Virus record (IMG/VR): IMGVR_UViG_3300035438_000506
Span: 1 to 25,579 of that record
Strand: one strand, 5' to 3'
From: a virus
Length of the DNA: 25,579 nt
In this document: positions 15,196 to 21,330 of the stretch, piece by piece
How positions within the stretch are numbered: position 1 is the stretch's first letter
How the letters are laid out: the number at the start of each line of letters is the position of its first letter
The notes under the pieces: generated by a model
What the model saw: the letters and a program-made list of their open reading frames with translations, nothing else
Database searches by the model: none
What the model was told of the DNA's origin: nothing
Program-made: the position numbers and the translations under genes

Positions 15196-15278
15196 GTCAA
15201 CAAAAAAGCTAAACAAATCGGGTCTAGGAAAATTGTCGTTGGCACAAGCGCACAAGCTGCACAACTGCATGTTTTTGC
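15196..15278 (-). repeat. Inverted cassette 2: mirror copy of the TTGTGC/TTGAC unit
   Basis: On the minus strand, 15278 to 15242 repeats the iteron block of cassette 1 with one substitution. GCACAA hexamers on the + strand stand at 15242, 15250 and 15259, giving the same 8 and 9 base spacing in mirror order. After 31 diverged bases, the minus strand reads AGCTTTTTTGTTGAC (15210-15196), followed by A, a perfect TTGACA. No good -10 box is seen 16-18 bases further left, so this copy may be a binding site only or an activator-dependent promoter. Confidence 0.9.
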
Positions 15279-15341
15279 ACTTTTCTCTCATACACCACCA
15301 CCACCAACTAACATACCTATTGTATTTTTACTGGAGGACAA

Positions 15342-15377
15342 ATGTCAATAAAAGTAATAAGACTCGTTCGGAGGTGA
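15342..15377 (+). CDS. Possible 11-codon leader peptide MSIKVIRLVRR
   Basis: ATG 15342 has CTGGAGGAC directly upstream (GGAGG, 4-5 bases before the start), and the frame ends at TGA 15375-15377. The stop lies inside the GGAGGTGAT ribosome binding site of the next gene (ATG 15382). Ribosomes finishing the leader would therefore cover or free that site, a typical arrangement for translational coupling or attenuation. The peptide is basic (four Arg/Lys). Too short for coding statistics; the strong ribosome binding site is the main support. Confidence 0.4.
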   Translation: MSIKVIRLVRR

Positions 15378-15381
15378 TGAG

Positions 15382-15789
15382 ATGATGACGAAGAATGAAT
15401 ATGTCTCTGGGTTGCTGCCCGATGGAGTACCTGATAGCTTTGTGCGTTTCCCTGCTATATTGGCTCGTAATGATGATTATTCAGCCCTGCTGCCCTTCTT
15501 TGTTGGCGATGGAGGAGTATGGCGGATGAAGCATAAAAAGCTGCACAGGCTCACTCCCAATGCGCAAGGATCAATCCCACTAACCAACGGAGGAAGAACG
15601 GTGATGTGCGTCAGACTATCTTCAGTACTGGCTGCTGTAGAAGGGAAGAAAACGAAGCTGGAGAAAGTTTCTAAAGAAGAAAAAATAAATATCCGTGAAC
15701 TTTTTTTATCAGGGGAAAAAGTGCGTGATATATGCAGGATATACCCACAAATCTCACGTCAGCGTGTCCATGCGATTTGCAGACGATAA
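15382..15789 (+). CDS. Early DNA-binding protein (NUMOD-like N-part, helix-turn-helix C-terminus)
   Basis: 135 residues with a near-consensus ribosome binding site (GGAGGTGATGAG) before ATG 15382. The C-terminal 42 residues (KVSKEEKINIRELFLSGEKV, then RDICRIYPQISRQRVHAICR) form a homeodomain-like helix-turn-helix of the resolvase/transposase type. The middle part, G-D-G-G-V-W-R-M-K-H-K-K-L ... L-T-P-N-A-Q-G-S-I-P-L ... R-T-V-M-C-V-R-L-S-S-V-L-A, resembles the NUMOD4/AP2-like DNA-binding modules of homing endonucleases, but no nuclease motif is present. As the first early gene after the control region, a transcription regulator is the simplest reading. The next gene starts after a promoter-containing gap. 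Confidence 0.65.
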   Translation: MMTKNEYVSGLLPDGVPDSFVRFPAILARNDDYSALLPFFVGDGGVWRMKHKKLHRLTPNAQGSIPLTNGGRTVMCVRLSSVLAAVEGKKTKLEKVSKEEKINIRELFLSGEKVRDICRIYPQISRQRVHAICRR

Positions 15790-15827
15790 AGTTTTTTTTG
15801 ACGCTGTTGGGAACTTTTTCAAAAAAA

Positions 15828-15850
15828 CGTCGTATTATATTTTGTCTGAG
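15828..15850 (+). promoter_or_regulatory. Early promoter core with conserved GTCGTATTATA box
   Basis: The string GTCGTATTATAtT (-10 TATATT at 15836-15841), followed by TTTTGTCTGAG, closely matches the promoter region at 16644-16666. No good -35 hexamer lies 16-18 bases upstream; TTGGGA (15807-15812) is 23 bases away. The core is therefore recognised by its similarity to the second promoter, and transcription would begin near 15848 and serve 15876-16615. Confidence 0.45.
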
Positions 15851-15875
15851 TGAAAAATAACAAAGGAGAAAGAAA

Positions 15876-16118
15876 ATGCAGACACGATTGACGCAGCAGT
15901 TAGATTCTATTTTCGGTCACTTACAAACAATGACGGAACGACGAAAAGCTGTGACCGCTTACCTCGACGGGCATAACTTAACTATGGCAGGAGAGATCAC
16001 TGAGCTGTTTTCAGAGTATGACAGCAGCAGCAGAGATATATGCCGATTGAAAACTGGAAACAAACTATATTGGGCTGGGACTATGGCTGGATATAGGATC
16101 GGCGGCTATTGTGGGTAG
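15876..16118 (+). CDS. Hypothetical small early protein
   Basis: 80 residues with AAAGGAGA eight bases before ATG 15876. The first half is helical and Gln/Thr-rich (RLTQQLDSIFGHLQTMTERR), the second contains SSSRDICRLKTGNKLYW and a Gly/Tyr-rich end (AGYRIGGYCG). No family recognised and no membrane segment. It is the first gene behind the promoter at about 15836 and overlaps the following gene by 8 bases (GTGGGTAG), which points to coupled translation. Confidence 0.65.
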   Translation: MQTRLTQQLDSIFGHLQTMTERRKAVTAYLDGHNLTMAGEITELFSEYDSSSRDICRLKTGNKLYWAGTMAGYRIGGYCG

Positions 16119-16368
16119 ACGAACAGAATGGGCTACGTATGCGATAGTACCCGCTCAGATCGATATATCAAACGGACATGAACCTAGTACGTTTGGGGGA
16201 GTATGGCTATTGCAGGTGATGATGAGAGCTAGAGGGACATGGGTCTGCCGCATAGCTCAGAAAAATAATGACCGCATCTACTTCGGCAATCCGACCGTGA
16301 TATCGAACGAAAAAGGGATAGAACTAAGAGATATGGCGTTGACGTTTGGAGATAAAAACGATGTATGA
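16111..16368 (+). CDS. Hypothetical small early protein
   Basis: 85 residues from GTG 16111, overlapping the previous stop; there is only a weak upstream AGGATC, so expression probably depends on coupling. The sequence looks like a compact beta protein (VPAQIDISNGHEPSTFGGVW, ARGTWVCRIAQKNNDRIYFG). No recognised family. Its stop overlaps the next ATG (ATGTATGA, 16361-16368). The case for a real gene is tight packing on both sides and absence of any competing frame. Confidence 0.6.
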   Translation: MGRRTEWATYAIVPAQIDISNGHEPSTFGGVWLLQVMMRARGTWVCRIAQKNNDRIYFGNPTVISNEKGIELRDMALTFGDKNDV

Positions 16369-16615
16369 ACCGATACCCGTAGTAGATGCCGATACCTGTT
16401 TTATCGTTGCGCATGAGATGTCAGGTACTTATGTCCCCAAGTGGATGAACCGTCTGGCAACCGACCAACCCGTAATCCACGAATGGCTGGAAAGATCAGT
16501 CAAAAAGTCAAGTCCGAAAGTATGTGCTGAGATCCTAACGTGTGCTATCGTCGTATATCACATGATTGTAGCACAGAAAGAAAAAGAAGACCTTGAAAAA
16601 GATTTTTCGGAATAA
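16361..16615 (+). CDS. Hypothetical small early protein
   Basis: 84 residues from ATG 16361, preferred over an in-frame TTG at 16346 because GGAG (16348-16351) is correctly spaced. An N-terminal P-V-V-D-A-D-T-C-F-I-V-A-H-E segment is followed by helices (ATDQPVIHEWLERSVKKSS, CAEILTCAIVVYHMIVAQK) and a charged end (EKEDLEKDFSE). The stretch ILTCAIVVYHMIV is moderately hydrophobic but flanked by charges and probably a buried helix. No family recognised. Last gene of the short early operon before the promoter at 16628-16656. Confidence 0.65.
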   Translation: MYEPIPVVDADTCFIVAHEMSGTYVPKWMNRLATDQPVIHEWLERSVKKSSPKVCAEILTCAIVVYHMIVAQKEKEDLEKDFSE

Positions 16616-16627
16616 TTAAAAAAAGTT

Positions 16628-16656
16628 TGGACAATTCCAAAAAGTCGTATTATAAT
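16628..16656 (+). promoter_or_regulatory. Strong early sigma-70-type promoter with overlapping palindrome
   Basis: TGGACA (16628-16633), a 17-base spacer and a perfect TATAAT (16651-16656). The palindrome TTGGA-CAAT-TCCAA (16627-16640) overlaps the -35 box and could be an operator. The spacer end GTCGTAT plus TATAAT matches the box at 15829-15841. Expected start is near 16663, driving 16696 onward (regulators, CsrA, SSB-like and possibly the replisome). Confidence 0.75.
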
Positions 16657-16695
16657 GTTTTGTGTCGGGGAGAGAGAAACCAAAAGGAGGACGAG

Positions 16696-17151
16696 ATGGG
16701 TAGTAGATTCGCAATCGAAGAAAAGAATAAGATGTGTGCTATCTGTGCTAGGTTTGGAGTAACAGAAGCGGCAGTGAGATTTCATGTGCGTCAAGGCACG
16801 ATCAATCTTACGACAGTTGAGCCAGAGGTCATGGCTTGGCCCACCCGAAAAAAGCAGAATAGAAAAATCAAAATCGGTAGTGCGCCAGCGGAAATTAATG
16901 CTGTAAGTATACCAGCACGTAGCGGCAGACCACGCAAAACGGAACCAAGAGATCTTGATATTGGTTGCTTTGCTGGTGAGAAAGCTGTCTATGTTCACGG
17001 AGCATGGGTTCGATTAACGGAGCTAGTACGAGTGGCTATGCCGTTTATCGTTTCTGAAAAGGAAAAAGAAAAGGAATTCATGCAGGAACTTAGTGAACTT
17101 GGTAATGAAGGAGGTGAGTCATGGGTTACGGTCCAGCAGCAGGTGGATTGA
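16696..17151 (+). CDS. Putative DNA-binding regulator with HTH and AT-hook-like motif
   Basis: 151 residues from ATG 16696, chosen for AAAGGAGG 6-13 bases upstream; an in-frame ATG at 16627 lies inside the promoter and is rejected. Residues about 5-35 resemble a helix-turn-helix (IEEKNKMCAICARFGVTEAA, then VRFHVRQGTI). Around residues 73-81 is a basic A-R-S-G-R-P-R-K-T stretch with the G-R-P core of AT-hooks. The following D-I-G-C-F-A-G-E-K-A-V-Y-V-H-G-A-W-V-R-L looks like a small beta unit, and the end is charged coil. A transcription or replication regulator is plausible. Its 3' end overlaps csrA by 31 bases. Confidence 0.6.
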   Translation: MGSRFAIEEKNKMCAICARFGVTEAAVRFHVRQGTINLTTVEPEVMAWPTRKKQNRKIKIGSAPAEINAVSIPARSGRPRKTEPRDLDIGCFAGEKAVYVHGAWVRLTELVRVAMPFIVSEKEKEKEFMQELSELGNEGGESWVTVQQQVD

Positions 17152-17321
17152 CCATCTTTCGGAGAGTCGGTGAGGAGATCGTGGTGGTGGGGAGTGATGA
17201 TGAGGAGACAGTCATCATCATCGAGCAGGCTAGCGGTGGCAGATGTACGCTGCGCATCGTGGCACCACCAGAGGTTAGTATCTATAGGGCAGAAACGATA
17301 GGAGGATCAAACGGTGGATAA
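17121..17321 (+). CDS. csrA: CsrA-like RNA-binding translational regulator
   Basis: 66 residues with GGAGG seven bases before ATG 17121. The CsrA fold is clear: L-T-I-F-R-R-V-G-E-E-I (10-20) matching LxLTRRxGExI, strand V-I-I-I-E-Q-A-S-G-G-R-C-T-L-R-I (31-46) and A-P-P-E-V-S-I-Y-R-A-E (48-58). The RNA-contacting residues equivalent to E. coli R6/R7 and R44 are present as R14, R15 and R56. Differences from cellular CsrA are a nine-residue N-terminal extension and a loop about five residues longer (GSDDEET). CsrA dimers bind GGA-containing hairpins near ribosome binding sites and block or stabilise mRNAs. A phage copy may redirect host translation or time phage genes. It overlaps both neighbours, so it is part of the early operon. 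Confidence 0.85.
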   Translation: MGYGPAAGGLTIFRRVGEEIVVVGSDDEETVIIIEQASGGRCTLRIVAPPEVSIYRAETIGGSNGG

Positions 17322-17925
17322 AGATATTGAGACGCTAAGACAGTTAAGGAATTTGCCGCCAACATCGGCAGCACCCAAACCAAAAGTAACAAATATAGCT
17401 GGGAGTGCCTCAAACACACCCATGAGTCAGACAACAACACAACAAGTAACCAACAGGAGTACGAGCATGAGTAGTATAGGCGGTTTAGGTCAATTTGATG
17501 GAAAAGTCAACTACCGAGAAGCACCGAGAAAAAACAATCTTGAAAGCATGGCGGATGGCGATTACACGCTGACTATCCGCAGCGCAAATCTAAAGGTGAC
17601 TCCAGCGACCCAAGAAACGATCCTGCAATGGGTATATACGGTAGAGAGTGGTCCGTCTCTTGTCGGCTGCGATGTTGATAACGCATCATTTTTCCGCAAC
17701 ATCGCAAATGCAAACGCAGTCGCAGCAGACTTAGTTTTGCTCGGGATTAATGTCGATGCTTGGGGAGACAAGTTTGCGGAACCGCTTGAAAAATGCTTAC
17801 CATCTCTGTCAGGTAGGACTTTTTTAGCGACAAAACGCACGACTGAAAAAGATGGCAAACGCTTCCATAATATTAAAATCAAAAGTCGAGTAGTACTCAG
17901 CCCAGTCCCAGACGATAACTTCTAA
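17314..17925 (+). CDS. DUF669-like probable single-stranded DNA-binding protein
   Basis: 203 residues from GTG 17314 (AGGAGG 8-13 bases upstream, overlapping csrA). Residues 1-50 are low-complexity Thr/Ser/Gln. An internal ATG at 17467 with its own AGGAG could give a 152-residue form. The main domain (about 55-195) reads G-D-Y-T-L-T-I-R-S-A-N-L-K, T-I-L-Q-W-V-Y-T-V-E-S-G, G-C-D-V-D-N-A-S-F-F, then a helical segment and T-E-K-D-G-K-R-F-H-N-I-K-I-K-S-R-V, the layout of phage DUF669 ssDNA-binding proteins. The C-terminus ends in acidic residues and Phe (V-P-D-D-N-F), like the partner-binding tails of SSB and T7 gp2.5. It precedes the primase-helicase, as expected for a replication protein. Confidence 0.65.
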   Translation: MDKDIETLRQLRNLPPTSAAPKPKVTNIAGSASNTPMSQTTTQQVTNRSTSMSSIGGLGQFDGKVNYREAPRKNNLESMADGDYTLTIRSANLKVTPATQETILQWVYTVESGPSLVGCDVDNASFFRNIANANAVAADLVLLGINVDAWGDKFAEPLEKCLPSLSGRTFLATKRTTEKDGKRFHNIKIKSRVVLSPVPDDNF

Positions 17926-17937
17926 TTTTGATCGACC

Positions 17938-17969
17938 ATGTGTGGGGTGTAGCGATATGCCCCACACAT
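17938..17969 (+). promoter_or_regulatory. Perfect 10-bp hairpin in the leader of the primase-helicase gene
   Basis: ATGTGTGGGG (17938-17947) pairs with CCCCACACAT (17960-17969) around a 12-base loop. There is no T run after it, so it is not a standard intrinsic terminator. It lies 35 bases before the ATG and 12 bases after the SSB-like stop, and could protect mRNA ends, slow transcription or bind a regulator. A GCACAA hexamer, the iteron core, follows at 17978-17983. Confidence 0.7.
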
Positions 17970-18004
17970 ATACCACTGCACAAATTTTATAAAGGAGATT
18001 AGAG

Positions 18005-20200
18005 ATGACGGATGAAGAGAAGATTTTACAGTATCTCAAGCTTTTTATTGCGGAAGACGCCATTACGGAGCTACGTGCGCTGCCTGTGTCTAGAGAGAGT
18101 GGGCAAACGATGACGGGTCTCTACGACTATGCTCATCTAGATTTAATGGCTGAACATGCGGTCGAACTAGAGAAAACGGGACAGTATAAGGGCATTTATT
18201 TCATGCCCAACCCGATCAAACGGGAAAAATATACGTCATGTGTGCGCCCAAACAGCGTAGTGCCAGCCAGAACGAGCATAAGTGATGTCGATATCGATGA
18301 GCGCAGATGGCTCCTTATTGATGTCGATCCGAAAAGATCAGTAAAAGGTGAAGTGAGCGCATCAAAAGCGGAGAAAGACGCAGCGTGGAATGTTGTTTGC
18401 CGTGTTCGTGGCATCATGGCGTCTGCTGGATACAGTGAACCAATCGTAGCTTCGTCGGGCAATGGCTGGCATCTCAGTTACCCGATCAGTCTGGACAGCA
18501 CAGAAGACAATAAGATCGCAATTAAAGCGATACTGACGGGTCTACATGACAGATGTTCGGAGACTGGTGTCGCTGAGGTAGATACCACAATTCATAACTC
18601 AGGACGAATATGGAAATTGTATGGAACTATAGCCAGAAAAGGTGTCGAAAGTGACGATAGAAGACATAGACGCAGCGGTGTAATCTCCAGTCCAGCCACA
18701 CCATCTCCGCTTGATGCCAATAAAAATAGCAATGCTTGTGCCGCACTACTATCCATGTGGGCAAAACAGGAACAGGAGCAAGCTGACATCGAAGCTAGGC
18801 TCGCCATGCCTGAAAACATAAGAAGAGCAGATGCATACTTGGCTGCTTATCCGGGCGCTGTAGAGGGAGACGGAGGAAATCTACACACCTATTTAGCGGC
18901 TCAAGCAGTTGTGGAAGGGTTTGCCGTTGATGACGATAACGCATTCCTACTCCTCAAAAAGTGGAATGACAAATGTGATCCACCGTGGGATGACGCAGGA
19001 CTGATTCAAAAAATAAAGTGCGCCAAAGATAGGATAAAAGATAGAGGATATCTGCTCAACCGTGACAAACCCGCCAATCAGGCTGCTACATCGATACCTA
19101 GACATTTGCAGCAGAGACAGGCATATACTGGTATAGCATCAGTACCAGAAGTTATAGCGGCAACAGAAGATGATCCAGATGCGACAGCGACCGATCTAGT
19201 AGCTCTTCACGCACAGATTGAATGGTTGTGGGAGGGCTGGATACAGGTAGGGACTCTTACATGTCTTGCTGCTGATGCTGGCTGTGGCAAAACAAGGTTC
19301 TGCGCAGACTTAGCGAAGAGGTTAGCTTTAGGATTGCCACTACCAGACGGCTCCACTAACCCACACCCTGTCGGGACAAAGTGTATGTTCATTGCTGCTG
19401 ATAGTCAGTGGGCAGAGCTAGGTTCTCTTCCAACTGAATTTGGTTTTTCTGGCGACTGTTTGTTATTGAATGGTCGAAGAAGTAACCCTTATGGCGGGAC
19501 AAACCTTGACACTCCAGAAGACTTGGCTGATTTTGAGCGACGAATAATCAGAACAAGACCAGCCATTATATTTATTGACACCTGCGGCAATGCGACAGAC
19601 AAAGATACATGTAAGACGAGTGACGCTAAAGCTTTTTTCAAACCTCTGGCGGAGATAGCGGTAAGGCAAAGGTGCGCAATCGTTCTTGTCACTCATCTGA
19701 ATCGGGGTGGTCAGGTACTCGGAGCTAGGATTGTGGGTGCGGTCCGTCAGGTGATTTCATTATCTTACGGAGAAGAAGGGTCACCGAAAAATTTAAGAAT
19801 TTTAGAAATTTCCAAAACAAATTCAAAAAAACCATCGTCGCTGCATACATATATGGGTGACAGCGGAAACGACTATACGGTGGTAGAGACTCAGAGCCGT
19901 ACCGTAATGACCCCTGTTGCACTCCAGACTGGACACCTGCTGGCTGATATGGAGTGGTTGTCGGCATATATGCGTGGAGGCAGAGAGGTCGGCACTATGG
20001 AGAGACTGGTCGGGTTATGCAGGCAAGAGGCTGATAGTGCTGGAATCGGAGCGAAAAGGCTATATAAAGCGAAGAATAGACTGGGACTTATTGAGTTTTC
20101 AGTCGAGGGAAGAAAGTGGTGGAGGCTTGATGAAGGCGACACCCGAGTGGAAGATGATGAAGAGAATGAAGGTGATGAAGGGGATTATACTATAGACTAA
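18005..20200 (+). CDS. Primase-helicase: prim-pol-like domain, RepA/AAA_25 ATPase, winged helix
   Basis: 731 residues with AAAGGAGATTAGAG before the ATG. Residues about 55-230 look like an archaeo-eukaryotic-type primase: the metal-binding L-L-I-D-V-D-P-K (103-110), S-G-N-G-W-H-L-S-Y (151-159) and V-D-T-T-I-H-N-S-G-R-I-W-K-L-Y-G-T (192-208). A linker (about 260-350) resembles primase C-terminal helical domains. Residues about 395-630 are a RecA-fold helicase: Walker A A-A-D-A-G-C-G-K-T (422-430), Walker B I-I-F-I-D-T-C-G-N (521-529) and V-L-V-T-H-L-N-R-G-G (560-569). Residues 642-708 form a wHTH matching the minus-strand protein at 14455-14718. The last 20 residues are very acidic. It would prime and unwind DNA at the phage origin; no DNA polymerase gene is in the window. 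Confidence 0.88.
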   Translation: MTDEEKILQYLKLFIAEDAITELRALPVSRESGQTMTGLYDYAHLDLMAEHAVELEKTGQYKGIYFMPNPIKREKYTSCVRPNSVVPARTSISDVDIDERRWLLIDVDPKRSVKGEVSASKAEKDAAWNVVCRVRGIMASAGYSEPIVASSGNGWHLSYPISLDSTEDNKIAIKAILTGLHDRCSETGVAEVDTTIHNSGRIWKLYGTIARKGVESDDRRHRRSGVISSPATPSPLDANKNSNACAALLSMWAKQEQEQADIEARLAMPENIRRADAYLAAYPGAVEGDGGNLHTYLAAQAVVEGFAVDDDNAFLLLKKWNDKCDPPWDDAGLIQKIKCAKDRIKDRGYLLNRDKPANQAATSIPRHLQQRQAYTGIASVPEVIAATEDDPDATATDLVALHAQIEWLWEGWIQVGTLTCLAADAGCGKTRFCADLAKRLALGLPLPDGSTNPHPVGTKCMFIAADSQWAELGSLPTEFGFSGDCLLLNGRRSNPYGGTNLDTPEDLADFERRIIRTRPAIIFIDTCGNATDKDTCKTSDAKAFFKPLAEIAVRQRCAIVLVTHLNRGGQVLGARIVGAVRQVISLSYGEEGSPKNLRILEISKTNSKKPSSLHTYMGDSGNDYTVVETQSRTVMTPVALQTGHLLADMEWLSAYMRGGREVGTMERLVGLCRQEADSAGIGAKRLYKAKNRLGLIEFSVEGRKWWRLDEGDTRVEDDEENEGDEGDYTID

Positions 20201-20211
20201 CAGGAGCCAAG

Positions 20212-20694
20212 ATGAACAATATAGATGAAATTTATTCGGGGAACATAGGAGCTATTTATTCAGGGGCTGACTCAGTACAGCCTAAAAATATAGAGAGAGA
20301 AGATTGGAGACAAGAAGCAGCAATGCACGTTTGGAAAGTGCGCCACCTTTTTGATCCAAGTCGAGGCGGATGGGCTAACTTTTGCTATGAAATCATTAAA
20401 AAGTTAGCCGCAAGACACCATCAACACCACAGCTACCTATGCAGAAAAGGCATAACAACAAGTTATGACCCACAGATGGAACGTGGATTAGATCTCTCGG
20501 AACAACTTGATAGGAAAATTGATCTGATGGCTGCGATAGATAGCCTACCAGAAGACAAAAGAGCGGTAGCGATGCGTCTTCTCCAACAGTACAGGATCAC
20601 TGAGATTGCTGCTGGAGACAGACGGCGGAACTGGGATGAAAAAGAAGAGGTCTTTGGTCTGATCAGGGACTACCTTTTTGTTGACGAAGCATGA
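20212..20694 (+). CDS. Sigma-70 family-like protein
   Basis: 160 residues. Residues about 29-78 read like sigma region 2: D-W-R-Q-E-A-A-M-H-V-W-K-V-R-H-L-F-D-P-S-R-G-G-W-A-N-F-C-Y, followed by a helix I-I-K-K-L-A-A-R-H-H, the usual core-binding and -10 recognition layout (D-x-x-Q-E ... F-D-P-x-R-G-x-F-x-x-Y). Residues about 104-155 fit a short region-4-like HTH beginning A-I-D-S-L-P-E-D-K-R-A-V-A-M-R-L. Regions 1 and 3 are absent, as in ECF-type or phage-encoded factors. It may direct host RNA polymerase to late genes or, like ArpU-type proteins, regulate late transcription. It follows the primase-helicase by 11 bases with CAGGAG upstream. Confidence 0.7.
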   Translation: MNNIDEIYSGNIGAIYSGADSVQPKNIEREDWRQEAAMHVWKVRHLFDPSRGGWANFCYEIIKKLAARHHQHHSYLCRKGITTSYDPQMERGLDLSEQLDRKIDLMAAIDSLPEDKRAVAMRLLQQYRITEIAAGDRRRNWDEKEEVFGLIRDYLFVDEA

Positions 20695-20733
20695 GTTTCT
20701 TTAGGTTTCTTAACTTTTACATGAGGTGATGAG

Positions 20734-20997
20734 ATGGATATTAGATTTTTGCAAGACTTTTGGACTCTACGCCACGAAGCAAGATGTTACGTAGCCACGG
20801 CGAACGTAAACACAAAAGAATTAAAACAGAAGGTAGATCAAGCAGACAGATGTCAACAGCTAGAGCGTGATTACTATGAGCTAGCCATAGCTATCGATCA
20901 ACACGTTGCTGACATGAAAGCTTTGAAAATTGAAACTGAGGAACTGAAAAAGCTGTATGACGTATTTCTGGAGATAACGCCAGATGAACCAGCGTAA
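20734..20997 (+). CDS. Hypothetical coiled-coil protein
   Basis: 87 residues, helical throughout, with heptad-like pattern in VDQADRCQQLERDYYELAIA and DMKALKIETEELKKLYDVF. No family recognised. Its ribosome binding region GAGGTGATGAGATG (20723-20736) is identical to that of the early gene at 15382, suggesting strong early expression. No promoter is seen in the 39-base gap after the sigma-like gene. The ORF ends 11 bases before the next gene. Confidence 0.65.
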   Translation: MDIRFLQDFWTLRHEARCYVATANVNTKELKQKVDQADRCQQLERDYYELAIAIDQHVADMKALKIETEELKKLYDVFLEITPDEPA

Positions 20998-21008
20998 TAC
21001 AATCCTTC

Positions 21009-21320
21009 ATGAGCAAGCCGATAGATCCAGAGCTGCAAAAAATAATTGACAACTCTGCTGACACACGGCATAACTGTGCCGATCTTATCAGCTTAATCAA
21101 CCGTGCCAATCAAAACGAACATATCCTCGGGGACGAGCTACTTGCTCTTCTCGAGGATTTTGGCATTTTACGGTATCGGATGACGTTGAGTAATGCTGAA
21201 CACAGCGTAGTAGAGCTACTGTCACGTGAATGGGATAATCCGTCTGAGGCTCTGGCTGACATACTACAGGCGAGAAAATTACTCAAGTGGATTTACGCAG
21301 AATACAAATCGATGCTATGA
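21009..21320 (+). CDS. Hypothetical helical protein
   Basis: 103 residues, helical and acidic: PELQKIIDNSADTRHNCADL, LGDELLALLEDFGILRYRM and NPSEALADILQARKLLKWIY. No recognised motif or membrane segment. The ribosome binding site before ATG 21009 is weak (CCTTCATGAG context), so it may depend on coupling with the coiled-coil gene. Its stop (TGA 21318-21320) overlaps the AGGAGA ribosome binding site of the RusA gene, which suggests co-translation. Confidence 0.6.
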   Translation: MSKPIDPELQKIIDNSADTRHNCADLISLINRANQNEHILGDELLALLEDFGILRYRMTLSNAEHSVVELLSREWDNPSEALADILQARKLLKWIYAEYKSML

Positions 21321-21330
21321 GGAGATAAAA

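Larger units (their letters stand above)
14719..15381. other. Intergenic control region, origin-like
   Basis: About 660 bases without a convincing long gene. From left to right: one isolated TTGTGC (14742-14747); cassette 1 of an inverted pair (14799-14881); a rightward promoter (14877-14905); an imperfect hairpin CCTACGGT/ACCATAGG (14977-14998); an AT-only tract (15043-15079); an intrinsic terminator (15121-15158); cassette 2, inverted (15196-15278); and a short leader reading frame (15342-15377). The symmetry centre of the two cassettes (about 15038) falls at the edge of the AT-only tract. Iteron-like repeats plus an AT-rich melting site look like a replication origin, while the promoter and terminator suggest a short leader or non-coding RNA of about 245 bases. 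Both readings are inference. Confidence 0.55.

Noticed and set aside
15049-15385. Overlapping 80-95-codon frames on both strands in the control region
   Set aside because: They run through the inverted cassettes and terminator; the AQAHKLHNCMF text seen on both strands only reflects the inverted repeat. No good starts.
16627-16695. N-terminal extension of the HTH/AT-hook protein from ATG 16627
   Set aside because: It would place coding sequence over the TGGACA/TATAAT promoter; ATG 16696 has a strong AAAGGAGG.
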